A stretch of 64,000 nt of DNA from TMED27 sp964350435 (GTDB lineage Bacteria; Pseudomonadota; Alphaproteobacteria; Micavibrionales; Micavibrionaceae), in the NCBI GenBank assembly GCA_964350435.1, contig CAYGJS010000005.1:28759-92758 (forward strand), given 5' to 3'. The position numbers and the translations under genes are program-made. Under the pieces are notes generated by a model that had not been told where the DNA came from, ran no database searches, and saw only the letters and a list, made by a program, of their open reading frames with translations. Below, piece by piece: positions 22,801 through 30,523 of the stretch. Numbering within the stretch: the first letter of the stretch is position 1; every line of letters begins with the position of its first letter.

Positions 22801-22816
22801 TGGCACGGCGCATGCA
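22801..22816 (+). promoter_or_regulatory. Sigma-54 promoter for flgF-flgG-flgA-flgH
   Basis: TGGCACGGCGCATGCA has GG and GC exactly 10 bases apart and differs from the TGGCACG-N4-TTGCA consensus at one position. Transcription would begin near 22828, about 60 bases before flgF. It is nearly identical to the sites at 12015-12030 and 27960-27975. Confidence 0.88.
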
Positions 22817-22888
22817 AAGGACATATCGGACAATGACGCGTTTAAACCGCGTTTTAAGATTTAAACAACGGGTAAGGAGTTTCCAGCG

Positions 22889-23614
22889 ATGGAAAATAGT
22901 ATTTATCTCGGACTTTCGAAACAAATGGTGCTGCGCACCGATATGAGCATAATCTCGAATAATATCGCGAATATGAACACGACGGGATATCGCGGGCAGA
23001 ATACCCTGTTTGATGAATATGTTTCAAAGCCGCGCGGATATGACGATGCGCTGTCATTTGTTGAGGATCGCGGGCAGTACGAAATCACCGATCCCGGCCC
23101 TGTCAGCGTGACGGGGAATCCGTTGGATGTATCGCTTCATGGCCCCGGATTTATGGGCGTTCAAGGTCCTAACGGTCAGGTGATGTATACCCGCGCCGGA
23201 GATTTTCAACGCTCCGCCGAAGGCATTCTGACGACATCGGCGGGTTATCCTGTCGCCGATCCGGGCGGCGCAAATATTGTTATTCCCGCAGGCTCTACGG
23301 AAGTGAAAATTGACGAGCGCGGATTTGTTTCCAACCAGGACGGCACAATCGGGCAGATCCAGATTGCAGAATTTGCCGACTTACAAGACATTAAGCCTTT
23401 CGGGCATGGTCTATATACGACCGATCAAGCCCCCCTGCCCCCCGAAAATACACGGATGAAGCAAGGGCAGCTTGAGGGTTCAAACATCAAGCCCGTGATC
23501 GAGATGACACGGATGATTGAAACCCTGCGGGAGTTTCAGTCCGTTCAGAACGTTATCAAAAGTGAACATGACCGCCTGCGCGGAGCGATACAGAAGCTCA
23601 CGGGCGGCGGCTAA
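22889..23614 (+). CDS. flgF: Distal rod protein FlgF
   Basis: A 241-residue axial protein. It has the N-terminal rod motif YLGLSKQMVLRTDMSIISNNIANMNTTGYRGQ, the central VSLHGPGFMGVQGPNGQVMYTRAGDFQRSAEG, and the C-terminal helix VIEMTRMIETLREFQSVQNVIKSEHDRLR. Size and order before flgG fit FlgF. GTAAGGAG precedes the start. It is the first gene of the sigma-54-controlled rod/L-ring unit. Confidence 0.94.
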   Translation: MENSIYLGLSKQMVLRTDMSIISNNIANMNTTGYRGQNTLFDEYVSKPRGYDDALSFVEDRGQYEITDPGPVSVTGNPLDVSLHGPGFMGVQGPNGQVMYTRAGDFQRSAEGILTTSAGYPVADPGGANIVIPAGSTEVKIDERGFVSNQDGTIGQIQIAEFADLQDIKPFGHGLYTTDQAPLPPENTRMKQGQLEGSNIKPVIEMTRMIETLREFQSVQNVIKSEHDRLRGAIQKLTGGG

Positions 23615-23642
23615 CCATTTGAATTCATAAAGGAGAAGACTC

Positions 23643-24428
23643 ATGAGATCATTAGATATAGGCGCGACAGGGATGCTGGCTCAACAGCTCAATGTGGATG
23701 TGATATCGAACAACATCGCGAACATGACGACGACGGGATATAAGCGTCAGCGCGCCGCGTTTCAGGATTTGATTTATCAGAATATCGATCGCCCCGGTTC
23801 GACCAGTTCGGATGCGGGCACGACTGTGCCTTCAGGTTTGCAGCTAGGTTTAGGGGTTCGCGCCGGCGCGGTTTACCGTATGCATGGTCAGGGTGCGCTC
23901 AGGGTTACTGAGAACCCGCTTGATCTGGCGATTACAGGGGAGGGGTTCTTCCAGATTACCCTGCCGAGCGGCGATACGGCCTATACAAGGGACGGGACTT
24001 TTCAGGTGAATGAAAATGGCGAGCTTGTAACCGTACAAGGCTATGCGGTTGATCCGGGGATTACGATTCCTGCGGATGCGACCAGCGTGGACATTAATGC
24101 CTCGGGTGAAGTTTTGGTGACGCAACCCGGCCAGACAGCGGCTGCGAATTTAGGGCAGTTGCAGCTTGCGAATTTCATCAACCCTACGGGGCTGGATGCG
24201 ATTGGTGACAACTTTTTCCTCGAGACCGATGCTTCGGGCGCGGCGATTACGGGCAATCCTGCTGAAGATGAGTTCGGCGCGATCCGTCAGGGCGCCTTGG
24301 AGCAATCGAATGTCAACGTGGTGGAAGAGATTACCGAGCTGATCGCGGCGCAGCGCGCGTATGAGATGAATTCGAACATCATTACGACATCGGATGAGAT
24401 GCTGCAGACGGCCACGCAGCTTCGGTAA
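23643..24428 (+). CDS. flgG: Distal rod protein FlgG
   Basis: A 261-residue distal rod protein, the standard FlgG length. It starts MRSLDIGATGMLAQQLNVDVISNNIANMTTTGYKRQRA, contains the FlgG-type insertion with LGLGVRAGAVYRMHGQGALRVTENPLDLAITGEGFF, and ends with VEEITELIAAQRAYEMNSNIITTSDEMLQTATQL. AAAGGAGAA is located just upstream. It builds the outer rod that crosses the P and L rings. Confidence 0.96.
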   Translation: MRSLDIGATGMLAQQLNVDVISNNIANMTTTGYKRQRAAFQDLIYQNIDRPGSTSSDAGTTVPSGLQLGLGVRAGAVYRMHGQGALRVTENPLDLAITGEGFFQITLPSGDTAYTRDGTFQVNENGELVTVQGYAVDPGITIPADATSVDINASGEVLVTQPGQTAAANLGQLQLANFINPTGLDAIGDNFFLETDASGAAITGNPAEDEFGAIRQGALEQSNVNVVEEITELIAAQRAYEMNSNIITTSDEMLQTATQLR

Positions 24429-24459
24429 GACATAACGGGTAGCAAACGGGAGTAAGACT

Positions 24460-25437
24460 ATGAAGACGAAACAGACAATCGACAGACCTCTTAAATTAAG
24501 AGAAAGCGTGATTGGGCTTTTGGCCTTGATCGCCCTTGCGATGGTGTTCATAGCTGTTCCCCAACATGCTTCTGCGGTGAGTTTGAAGCCGACCAGCGTG
24601 ATTACCGACACCACGATTAAGCTTGGTGATGTGTTTGACGGGCTGGATCATAAAGAAGACCGCATTTTGGGCGCGGCTCCCCGCCCCGGCCAAGACATGG
24701 TTCTCAATGCGCGGACATTGATGCGAATTGCGATTGCGCTGGATCTCGACTGGCGTCCGTCTTCGGCGGAGGAGCAGATTGTGTTGACCCGCGCGGCGAC
24801 TGTGATTGATGAAAACATGATTAAGGACGCGGTGAAGAATGCGCTTTCTGCGGAAGGGGTGAGCGGGTCTTATGATTTGTTAATCCCAAATGAGATGAGC
24901 GAGATGATTTTGCCGCATGATGCGGATGCGAGCGTTGAAATTATCAATGTGAGTTACCGCCCTGATCAGGATAAATTTGAAGCGACCGTCGTTGCGCCGA
25001 ATAAAGAAAAGCCGCTGAGCCAGATGCGTGTGAGCGGATCGATTGAGCGTTTGGCGTCTGTGCCTGTGCTTCGTAACAACATGCAAGCGGGTGAAATTAT
25101 CAGCCTCAGCGATATTGATATGAGCGAAATTCCCGCGAAGATGATTCAGGATGATATGGTTTTGAGCGCGGATGATTTGGTCGGTATGGCCCCGCGCCGG
25201 GTATTGTTTGGCGGTAAAACTATTAAATCCAACGAGATTGAAGCGCCGCGCATTGTTGGCCGCGGGGAAATTGTGACCATGCTTTTTGAAGCAGGCGGGC
25301 TTAGCCTGACCGCCGAGGGCAAGGCACTGGAATTCGGCGCCAAGGGGGATATTATCCGCGTGGTCAATACCTCCAGCAGCCAGCCTGTGCAGGCGCGAGT
25401 TACGGGCGTTAATCAAGTCAGTGTGACAAGTTTTTAA
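24460..25437 (+). CDS. flgA: P-ring assembly chaperone FlgA
   Basis: FlgA is the periplasmic chaperone for P-ring formation by FlgI. The 325-residue protein starts with a signal peptide (VIGLLALIALAMVFIAVPQHASA), followed by an N-terminal domain common in alphaproteobacterial FlgA and a C-terminal SAF domain: VPVLRNNMQAGEIISLSDIDMSEIPA, APRRVLFGGKTIKSNEIEAPRIVGRGEIVTMLFEAGGLSLTAEGKAL and VNTSSSQPVQARVTGVNQVSV. It lies between flgG and flgH, as in many alphaproteobacteria. Confidence 0.94.
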   Translation: MKTKQTIDRPLKLRESVIGLLALIALAMVFIAVPQHASAVSLKPTSVITDTTIKLGDVFDGLDHKEDRILGAAPRPGQDMVLNARTLMRIAIALDLDWRPSSAEEQIVLTRAATVIDENMIKDAVKNALSAEGVSGSYDLLIPNEMSEMILPHDADASVEIINVSYRPDQDKFEATVVAPNKEKPLSQMRVSGSIERLASVPVLRNNMQAGEIISLSDIDMSEIPAKMIQDDMVLSADDLVGMAPRRVLFGGKTIKSNEIEAPRIVGRGEIVTMLFEAGGLSLTAEGKALEFGAKGDIIRVVNTSSSQPVQARVTGVNQVSVTSF

Positions 25438-25468
25438 GCCTTAGAATGAGATAAGGGAGCGTAAAAAA

Positions 25469-26218
25469 ATGGATAACAGCGTGATAAAATTAGGATTGGT
25501 TTTGATAACCTGCTCCGCGTTAACGGCGTGCAGCACTGCGGACCGGATTGCCAATATTGGCCAAGCCCCGGAGATGAGCAGGATTGAAAACCCGACAGCG
25601 CAGCGCGGCTATCAGCCCGTCAGCCTGCCTATGCCAAACCCGCAAAATGTAACGCCGCAGAAAAACTCTTTGTGGGCAGCAGATCGCACGACGTTCTTTA
25701 AGGATCAGCGGGCGGCGAATGTTGGTGACATCATCACGGTGATGATTGATATTAGCGACAAAGCGGAGCTGGACAATGAAAGCACCCGCACCCGCAGCAA
25801 TGGCGAAAGCGCCGGACTGGATGCCCTGCTGGGGTATGAGCAAGCTTTGGGTCAAGTTCTGCCGGAGGCGATTGATAATACCAATTTGGTTGGTCTGGAC
25901 TCCACATCGAACAGCGTTGGTTCGGGCACGGTTGACCGCGAGGAAAAGATCAATGTGCAGTTGGCCGCGCTGGTGACGCAGATTTTGCCGAATGGCAATA
26001 TGGTGATTAATGGCCGTCAGGAGGTTCTGGTGAATTTCGAGAAACGGATTTTGCAGGTCGACGGCGTTATCCGCCCCGAGGATATTTCGGTTTCAAATTC
26101 TGTGTCGTATGAGCAGATCGCCGAAGCGCGGATTATTTATGGCGGTGAAGGACAGATCACAGATGTTCAACAGCCCAGATACGGGCAGCAGCTTTATGAC
26201 ATTGTGTTTCCGTTTTAA
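25469..26218 (+). CDS. flgH: L-ring lipoprotein FlgH
   Basis: FlgH forms the outer-membrane L ring around the rod. The 249-residue protein starts with a lipoprotein signal and lipobox S-A-L-T-A-C (Cys21). It has the family signatures NSLWAADRTTFFKDQRAANVGDIITVMIDI, VQLAALVTQILPNGNMVINGRQEVLVNFE and GVIRPEDISVSNSVSYEQIAEARIIYGGEGQI. It is the last gene of the flgF unit and is followed by repeats and a terminator. Confidence 0.96.
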   Translation: MDNSVIKLGLVLITCSALTACSTADRIANIGQAPEMSRIENPTAQRGYQPVSLPMPNPQNVTPQKNSLWAADRTTFFKDQRAANVGDIITVMIDISDKAELDNESTRTRSNGESAGLDALLGYEQALGQVLPEAIDNTNLVGLDSTSNSVGSGTVDREEKINVQLAALVTQILPNGNMVINGRQEVLVNFEKRILQVDGVIRPEDISVSNSVSYEQIAEARIIYGGEGQITDVQQPRYGQQLYDIVFPF

Positions 26219-26362
26219 GGATATGGCCTGAGAAGATCCCTGCTTTCGCAGGGAAGACAAAAAGGTCGGGGAGGACAAAAAGGACGGGGAAGACAAGAAA
26301 TTCGAGAATACAGAAAAGACCGTGTAGTTTTAGATTTTACCTTACCCACCCAACTCAAGCTC

Positions 26363-26401
26363 CGACCCTGCCCGATTGAATTCGGGAGGGTCGTTTTTTT
26401 A
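26363..26401 (+). terminator. Rho-independent terminator after flgH
   Basis: The stem CGACCCT-(G)-CCCGA pairs with TCGGG-AGGGTCG around a short loop and is followed by a run of T. It lies about 150 bases after flgH. The gap also contains a TCCCTGCTTTCGCAGGGA palindrome near 26235 and short GACAAAAAGG.CGGGGA direct repeats. Confidence 0.85.
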
Positions 26402-26458
26402 TTGACACTTTTAATTTTTCATATTAATTTTAGTCTGAATTTTAGGAGTAATTATTAA

Positions 26459-26767
26459 ATGTCACGCAGAGCCTCAATATTCTTAGCCACCGTTTTTACT
26501 GCAACTTTGTCTGCGTGCGGGGAACCCGAGCAACCACAAATAAGAGAGTTAAGGGAGGCTAGAGAATTTGCCCCGCCCCCCTCTTTTGCTCCATATCCGA
26601 GGAATGATGGTTCAGATAGAGAGATGCTGTGCGCTGAGCAAAACCTAGATAAAGAGACTTGCGCAAAAACACCTATGCTTGAACTCGTAGGTGGCGGAAA
26701 ATATAGACTTGTTCGGCCAAGCTACATACAAGAAGAAGAAGCTAAACCTATTCAAGAGCCAAATTAA
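26459..26767 (+). CDS. Small predicted lipoprotein, unrecognised
   Basis: A 102-residue protein with a lipoprotein signal (RRASIFLATVFTATLSAC, Cys20 after L-S-A). The mature part is short, charged and Pro-rich (FAPPPSFAPYPRNDG) with one CAEQNLDKETCAK segment that could form a disulphide. No family recognised. The upstream region is AT-rich, with TTTAGGAGTAATTATTAA before the ATG. Its stop overlaps that of the convergent dksA gene by 4 bases. Confidence 0.65.
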   Translation: MSRRASIFLATVFTATLSACGEPEQPQIRELREAREFAPPPSFAPYPRNDGSDREMLCAEQNLDKETCAKTPMLELVGGGKYRLVRPSYIQEEEAKPIQEPN

Positions 26768-27198
26768 TCGTCGCGCTGGGTTTTTTCCATGCGTTCGTGG
26801 CGTTCTTGCGCCTCGATCGTCATGGTGGCGATGGGGCGTGCCTTAAGACGGGCGATGCCGATTTCTTCACCGGTTTCTTCGCAATACCCATATTCACCAT
26901 CATCAATCCGCTCCAGCGCGGAGTTGATTTTTTTCACCAGCTTGCGCTCGCGGTCGCGGGTGCGCAGTTCCAGCGCATGATCGGTTTCTTCGGAAGCGCG
27001 GTCGGTGAGATCAGGCTTTTGCAGCTCTGTGCCCTGAAGGGTTTTGGCAATCGTGTCCTGGGATTCGCGCAAGAGCTCGCTGCGCCATTTGATCAGTTCC
27101 TGACGGAAATATTCCAGCATCACGGGGTTCATATACGCGCCTTTATCCTTTTCAGGATCATAGTCTTGGGGAACGATTACGCTGCTTGGACCTGCCAT
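26764..27198 (-). CDS. dksA: DksA-family RNA polymerase-binding regulator without complete zinc site
   Basis: The start is taken at ATG 27198, preceded by AAGGAT; the open frame extends further upstream without a comparable ribosome site. The 144-residue protein has the DksA coiled-coil arm (YFRQELIKWRSELLRESQDT) and C-terminal region (IDDGEYGYCEETGEEIGIARLKARPIATMTIEAQERHERMEK). The four zinc-ligand positions read Cys, Thr, Thr, Ala instead of four Cys, which is known for one class of alphaproteobacterial DksA. DksA binds the secondary channel of RNA polymerase and works with ppGpp. It lies next to fliX. Confidence 0.92.
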   Translation of the reverse strand: MAGPSSVIVPQDYDPEKDKGAYMNPVMLEYFRQELIKWRSELLRESQDTIAKTLQGTELQKPDLTDRASEETDHALELRTRDRERKLVKKINSALERIDDGEYGYCEETGEEIGIARLKARPIATMTIEAQERHERMEKTQRDD

Positions 27199-27325
27199 AA
27201 ATTTATCCTTTATAAAAACGCACTGAGTTCTAAGGTGAGGGAATATACGGCGAGTTTTGGATAAAAACAAGCAAAAGCATCATAGCGGTCTGTGATTTGC
27301 GAGGATAGCTGGGTTCAGGATTGAA

Positions 27326-27787
27326 TTAGTCTTCGTATCGGGTTTGGAGGCCTTGCTGTGCGTCCAGTGCCATGCGGAGTTTGGCGAGTTCAACCTGCGC
27401 GCGCAGGTCAATCTCGTCCATAATCCCCGTCAAGCGGGGGTCAATAATTTTTTCGCGATGCGAGGCGACGACATCGGCGATATCGATCATATCGCCCACA
27501 GTGAGCTGCCCTTGGAGCATTTTCATGCGGATGGATTCGAGGCCATCGAGAAGCTTCATAGAGCGTTGACGCATGCGTTTTTTTGATGCGCCTGCGGTGG
27601 GGTCTTCTGCGCCCTGAACAGCCAGCAGCGCATCGACATGAGCGATATTCTGGGTGTTTTGCGCACTGACGGCGGAGCTTGGGCCTTTGGCAACCATAGA
27701 GCCAAAGCTGCCTGAGCTGCCTTGCGCTTTATCACTTTTTTTGGTTTTCGAGGGGCCTTGGGTCTGGCCAGGTCCTGAAATCTTCAT
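27326..27787 (-). CDS. fliX: Flagellar assembly regulator FliX
   Basis: FliX links early basal-body assembly to activation of FlbD and sigma-54 transcription in Caulobacter-type bacteria. The 153-residue protein has a disordered Ser/Lys/Gln-rich N-terminus and the conserved C-terminal part MKLLDGLESIRMKMLQGQLTVGDMIDIADVV, then DPRLTGIMDEIDLRAQVELAKLRM. It is divergent from flgI, the arrangement seen in Caulobacter. The FlbD partner gene is in this window at 55852. Confidence 0.9.
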   Translation of the reverse strand: MKISGPGQTQGPSKTKKSDKAQGSSGSFGSMVAKGPSSAVSAQNTQNIAHVDALLAVQGAEDPTAGASKKRMRQRSMKLLDGLESIRMKMLQGQLTVGDMIDIADVVASHREKIIDPRLTGIMDEIDLRAQVELAKLRMALDAQQGLQTRYED

Positions 27788-27959
27788 GGGTACATCTCTT
27801 TTGTTACTCTTTCAGTATACATCGTTTTTTGGCCTATGCGGAAAGAATTGCCCGCCGATTTGATTAAAATTTTTGGGTTTTGCATTTTTTTCCTATGGGT
27901 TTACCCACCAGAAACCCTGAAATCCCTTATCAGAAGACACTTATAGCCAAGACAAAAAC

Positions 27960-27975
27960 TGGCACGGCATTCGCA
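27960..27975 (+). promoter_or_regulatory. Sigma-54 promoter for the flgI operon
   Basis: TGGCACGGCATTCGCA has GG-N10-GC spacing and one mismatch to the TGGCACG-N4-TTGCA consensus. It lies about 60 bases before flgI in the fliX-flgI divergent gap and would drive flgI through the two hook genes. Confidence 0.88.
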
Positions 27976-28035
27976 TATATCTAAACGCGAGAAGTATTTT
28001 CTCCAAAACAAAAAAGAAAAGCAAGGACATGAGAG

Positions 28036-29202
28036 ATGCGCCAGAACGCTATCGCTTATAACAAGAATAAAAATCTGAAAACAGGTTTACGCTTCGCGAT
28101 GGTGATCGCGATGGCCAGCCTTTCTTTCTTTGCCGGCGTGTTTGATGCGCAGGCGAAAACTTCACGGATCAAGGACATCGTCGATATAGAGGGCGTGCGC
28201 GAAAACCAGCTTGTTGGTTATGGTCTGGTTGTCGGATTGAACGGCACTGGGGATGGTCTTAACAACTCCCCGTTCACTTCACAGAGTTTGACAGCGATGC
28301 TGGAGCGTCTTGGCGTTTCGGTGCGCGGGCAGAATTTGAATTCCAAAAACGTGGCCGCCGTTATGGTGACGGCGAATTTGCCGCCCTTTACCAATCAAGG
28401 ATCAAAGATTGATGTCAGCATTTCCGCATTTGGCGATGCGTCTTCCTTGCAGGGCGGTACGCTTTTGGTGACGCCGATGCTGGCGGCGGATGGCGAGGTT
28501 TATGCCGTGGCGCAGGGCGAGATCAGCATTTCCGGATTTAGCGTCACGGGCGATGCAGGCACAGTCACTCAGAACATACCGACATCCGGACGGATTGCGA
28601 ATGGCGCGATTGTCGAGCGGGAGATTAATTTCCAGCTTGAAGATTTGCAGCAAGTGCGCCTCGCGCTCAAGAATCCGGACTTTACGACTTCGCGCCGCAT
28701 AGCGCAGGCAATTAACGGCTTTACTTCGGCGGCTTTAGCCAAGGCGGAAAACTCTGCCAGTGTCGTATTGCGCCGCCCGACAAATTATGACGGCACGATT
28801 GTGGATTTGATTACCGATATCGAGCAGCTGCCGATCCAGCCTGATCAGCCTGCGAAGGTTGTGATTTCCGAGCGCAGCGGCGTGATTGTGATGGGCGCGG
28901 ATGTGCGGATTTCGAATGTGGCGATTGCGCAGAGCAATCTGACCGTGAAAGTGACGGAAACACCGCAGGTGTCGCAGGCCAACCCGTTTGCCGAAGCCGG
29001 CGAAACGGTTGTGGTTCCCCGGACAGAGCTGGACATTAACCAGGGTGAGGACGTGAAGCTGGCACTGCTTGAGAGCGGCGTGACCTTGCAGGATCTCGTC
29101 ACAGGCCTGAACCGTTTAGGCATGAAGCCGCGCGATATTATTACGATCATTCAGGCCGTGAAAGCGGCGGGTGCCCTTCAAGCCGATATCGAGGTGATGT
29201 GA
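28036..29202 (+). CDS. flgI: P-ring protein FlgI
   Basis: FlgI forms the periplasmic P ring. The 388-residue precursor has a signal peptide (MVIAMASLSFFAGVFDAQA), followed by the near-invariant SRIKDIVDIEGVRENQLVGYGLVVGLNGTGDG, NVAAVMVTANLPPFTNQGSKIDVSISAFGDASSLQGG, and a C-terminus with GVTLQDLVTGLNRLGMKPRDIITIIQAVKAAGALQAD. First gene of a long plus-strand unit; its stop overlaps the next start as ATGTGATG. Confidence 0.97.
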   Translation: MRQNAIAYNKNKNLKTGLRFAMVIAMASLSFFAGVFDAQAKTSRIKDIVDIEGVRENQLVGYGLVVGLNGTGDGLNNSPFTSQSLTAMLERLGVSVRGQNLNSKNVAAVMVTANLPPFTNQGSKIDVSISAFGDASSLQGGTLLVTPMLAADGEVYAVAQGEISISGFSVTGDAGTVTQNIPTSGRIANGAIVEREINFQLEDLQQVRLALKNPDFTTSRRIAQAINGFTSAALAKAENSASVVLRRPTNYDGTIVDLITDIEQLPIQPDQPAKVVISERSGVIVMGADVRISNVAIAQSNLTVKVTETPQVSQANPFAEAGETVVVPRTELDINQGEDVKLALLESGVTLQDLVTGLNRLGMKPRDIITIIQAVKAAGALQADIEVM

Positions 29203-29579
29203 TGGCGAACAATCTGACACCTGATACCAATCTGGCCCTCATGCAAGCCTCGCAAGGCGATGTGAGCGCGGTCGCCAAGGGCGCGAAAAGCTATAAGGAT
29301 CTGGCGAAGATTGAAGACGCCGCGAAAGAATTCGAGGCGGTGTTTGTGGCCGAGATGATGAAGCCTATGTTCGAGGGGATTTCCACGGACGGGATGTTTG
29401 GCGGCGGCAAGGGCGAGGAAGTTTTCCGCGGCATGATGATTCAGGAATTCGGAAAAATTCTGGCGCAAACGGGAAGTATCGGCATTGCCGACAGCGTCAA
29501 GGAAGAAATGATCCGCATGCAGGAGCGGGCGGATAGCAAGGCTTTAGGGACAATCAACAACATAGGGACGATTGAATAA
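29202..29579 (+). CDS. flgJ: Rod-binding protein, FlgJ N-domain type
   Basis: A 125-residue protein resembling the FlgJ N-terminal rod-capping domain, without the C-terminal muramidase, as is usual in alphaproteobacteria. Key segment: IEDAAKEFEAVFVAEMMKPMFEGISTDGMFGGGKGEEVFRGMMIQEFGKIL. The ATG at 29202 overlaps the flgI TGA (TGATG), indicating translational coupling. It probably caps the growing rod; peptidoglycan cleavage must come from another enzyme. Confidence 0.88.
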   Translation: MANNLTPDTNLALMQASQGDVSAVAKGAKSYKDLAKIEDAAKEFEAVFVAEMMKPMFEGISTDGMFGGGKGEEVFRGMMIQEFGKILAQTGSIGIADSVKEEMIRMQERADSKALGTINNIGTIE

Positions 29580-30028
29580 TGGACAGATTTGAAATCATAG
29601 ACAGTGTAGCGACACCAATTACGATTTTGCCGCAAGATCCGCGTCAGGCGATTTTGGAACTGATCAAGGTTACGCAGAAGCTGGTCGATATAGCCGAGCG
29701 TGAAGCGCAGGCTCTGGCGCAGGATGACATGCTGAGCTTTGCGATTTTACAAGATGAAAAAGCCTATATATCCGAACGCTATGTGAAGCTTTCTGAAGAA
29801 TTCAGAGGAAGACTGAATGACTTCCGCGGCACGGATAAAACCATGCTGGACCGGCTTGATAAACTGCAAGTAACGCTGGGCAAAAAAAGCCGCGAGAACA
29901 ATGCGATTGTCGGCGAGATGTATACCCGCTCCAAAACCCGCACGCAGCATACTTTGCTGGCGGCGCAGGAAATCGGTCGCAACGTACATATCACCTATCC
30001 AGAGAAGAGCGCAGGAGAGGACGCATGA
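29579..30028 (+). CDS. flgN: FlgN-like flagellar export chaperone
   Basis: A 149-residue helical protein with the FlgN pattern: AILELIKVTQKLVDIAEREAQALAQDDMLSFAILQDEKAYISERYVKLSEEF, then LQVTLGKKSRENNAIVGEMYTRSKTRTQHTLLAA. FlgN chaperones the hook-filament junction proteins FlgK and FlgL, neither of which is in this window. The ATG overlaps the end of the flgJ-like gene by one base. A second helical protein with similar features follows directly. Confidence 0.75.
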   Translation: MDRFEIIDSVATPITILPQDPRQAILELIKVTQKLVDIAEREAQALAQDDMLSFAILQDEKAYISERYVKLSEEFRGRLNDFRGTDKTMLDRLDKLQVTLGKKSRENNAIVGEMYTRSKTRTQHTLLAAQEIGRNVHITYPEKSAGEDA

Positions 30029-30513
30029 ACCAGACGCCACACACACGCAAAGCAGGCGAGCCGCTGTTAAGCCGCGATCCCAACCGGGCGATGCAGGACA
30101 TGATGGACACAATCGATTCCCTTCGCGTTGTTTACGAGCAGGAAACCGAGGCTCTTTTGAATGCCGATACCAAAGGCTTTCTGGCTGTGCAGGACGAGAA
30201 GTTCCGCCGCGCCAAGGCTTATCAAACCGGCGTTGAGGAATTGCTCGCGCGGAAGGATGAGATGAAGGATGTGAATATCGAGCTTAAGAAAAAGCTTGAG
30301 AAAATGCAGAAGGATTTTTCAGAGCTTTCCCGCAGCAACATGATCGCGCTGGAGCGCATGCAGCGCACGATGGAGCGTCTGAACGGAACGATCCGTAGCG
30401 CCGTGAAAGAGGCCGTCAAGCAGGAGCGCGGCGTGAGCTATAACCAGATCGGACGCCTTGATGATGGCGGCCAGAGAAAAAGCATTTCAGGGAGCTTGAG
30501 CGAAACCGCTTAG
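30025..30513 (+). CDS. Coiled-coil protein, second FlgN-like chaperone candidate
   Basis: A 162-residue helical protein overlapping the preceding gene by 4 bases (ATGA). Residues 20-60 (MQDMMDTIDSLRVVYEQETEALLNADTKGFLAVQDEKFRRAKAY) resemble the start of the previous FlgN-like protein, and a coiled coil follows (KKKLEKMQKDFSELSRSNMIALERMQRTMERL). Position before fliK and similarity in layout suggest a tandem chaperone pair. Without a family match this remains inference. Confidence 0.6.
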   Translation: MNQTPHTRKAGEPLLSRDPNRAMQDMMDTIDSLRVVYEQETEALLNADTKGFLAVQDEKFRRAKAYQTGVEELLARKDEMKDVNIELKKKLEKMQKDFSELSRSNMIALERMQRTMERLNGTIRSAVKEAVKQERGVSYNQIGRLDDGGQRKSISGSLSETA

Positions 30514-30523
30514 GAAAAACTAT

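Noticed and set aside
22840..22866. CtrA site in the TTTAAACCGCGTTTTAAG stretch before flgF
   Set aside because: The spacing between TTAA halves is 8 or 3, not 7. The flgF unit already has a clear sigma-54 promoter.
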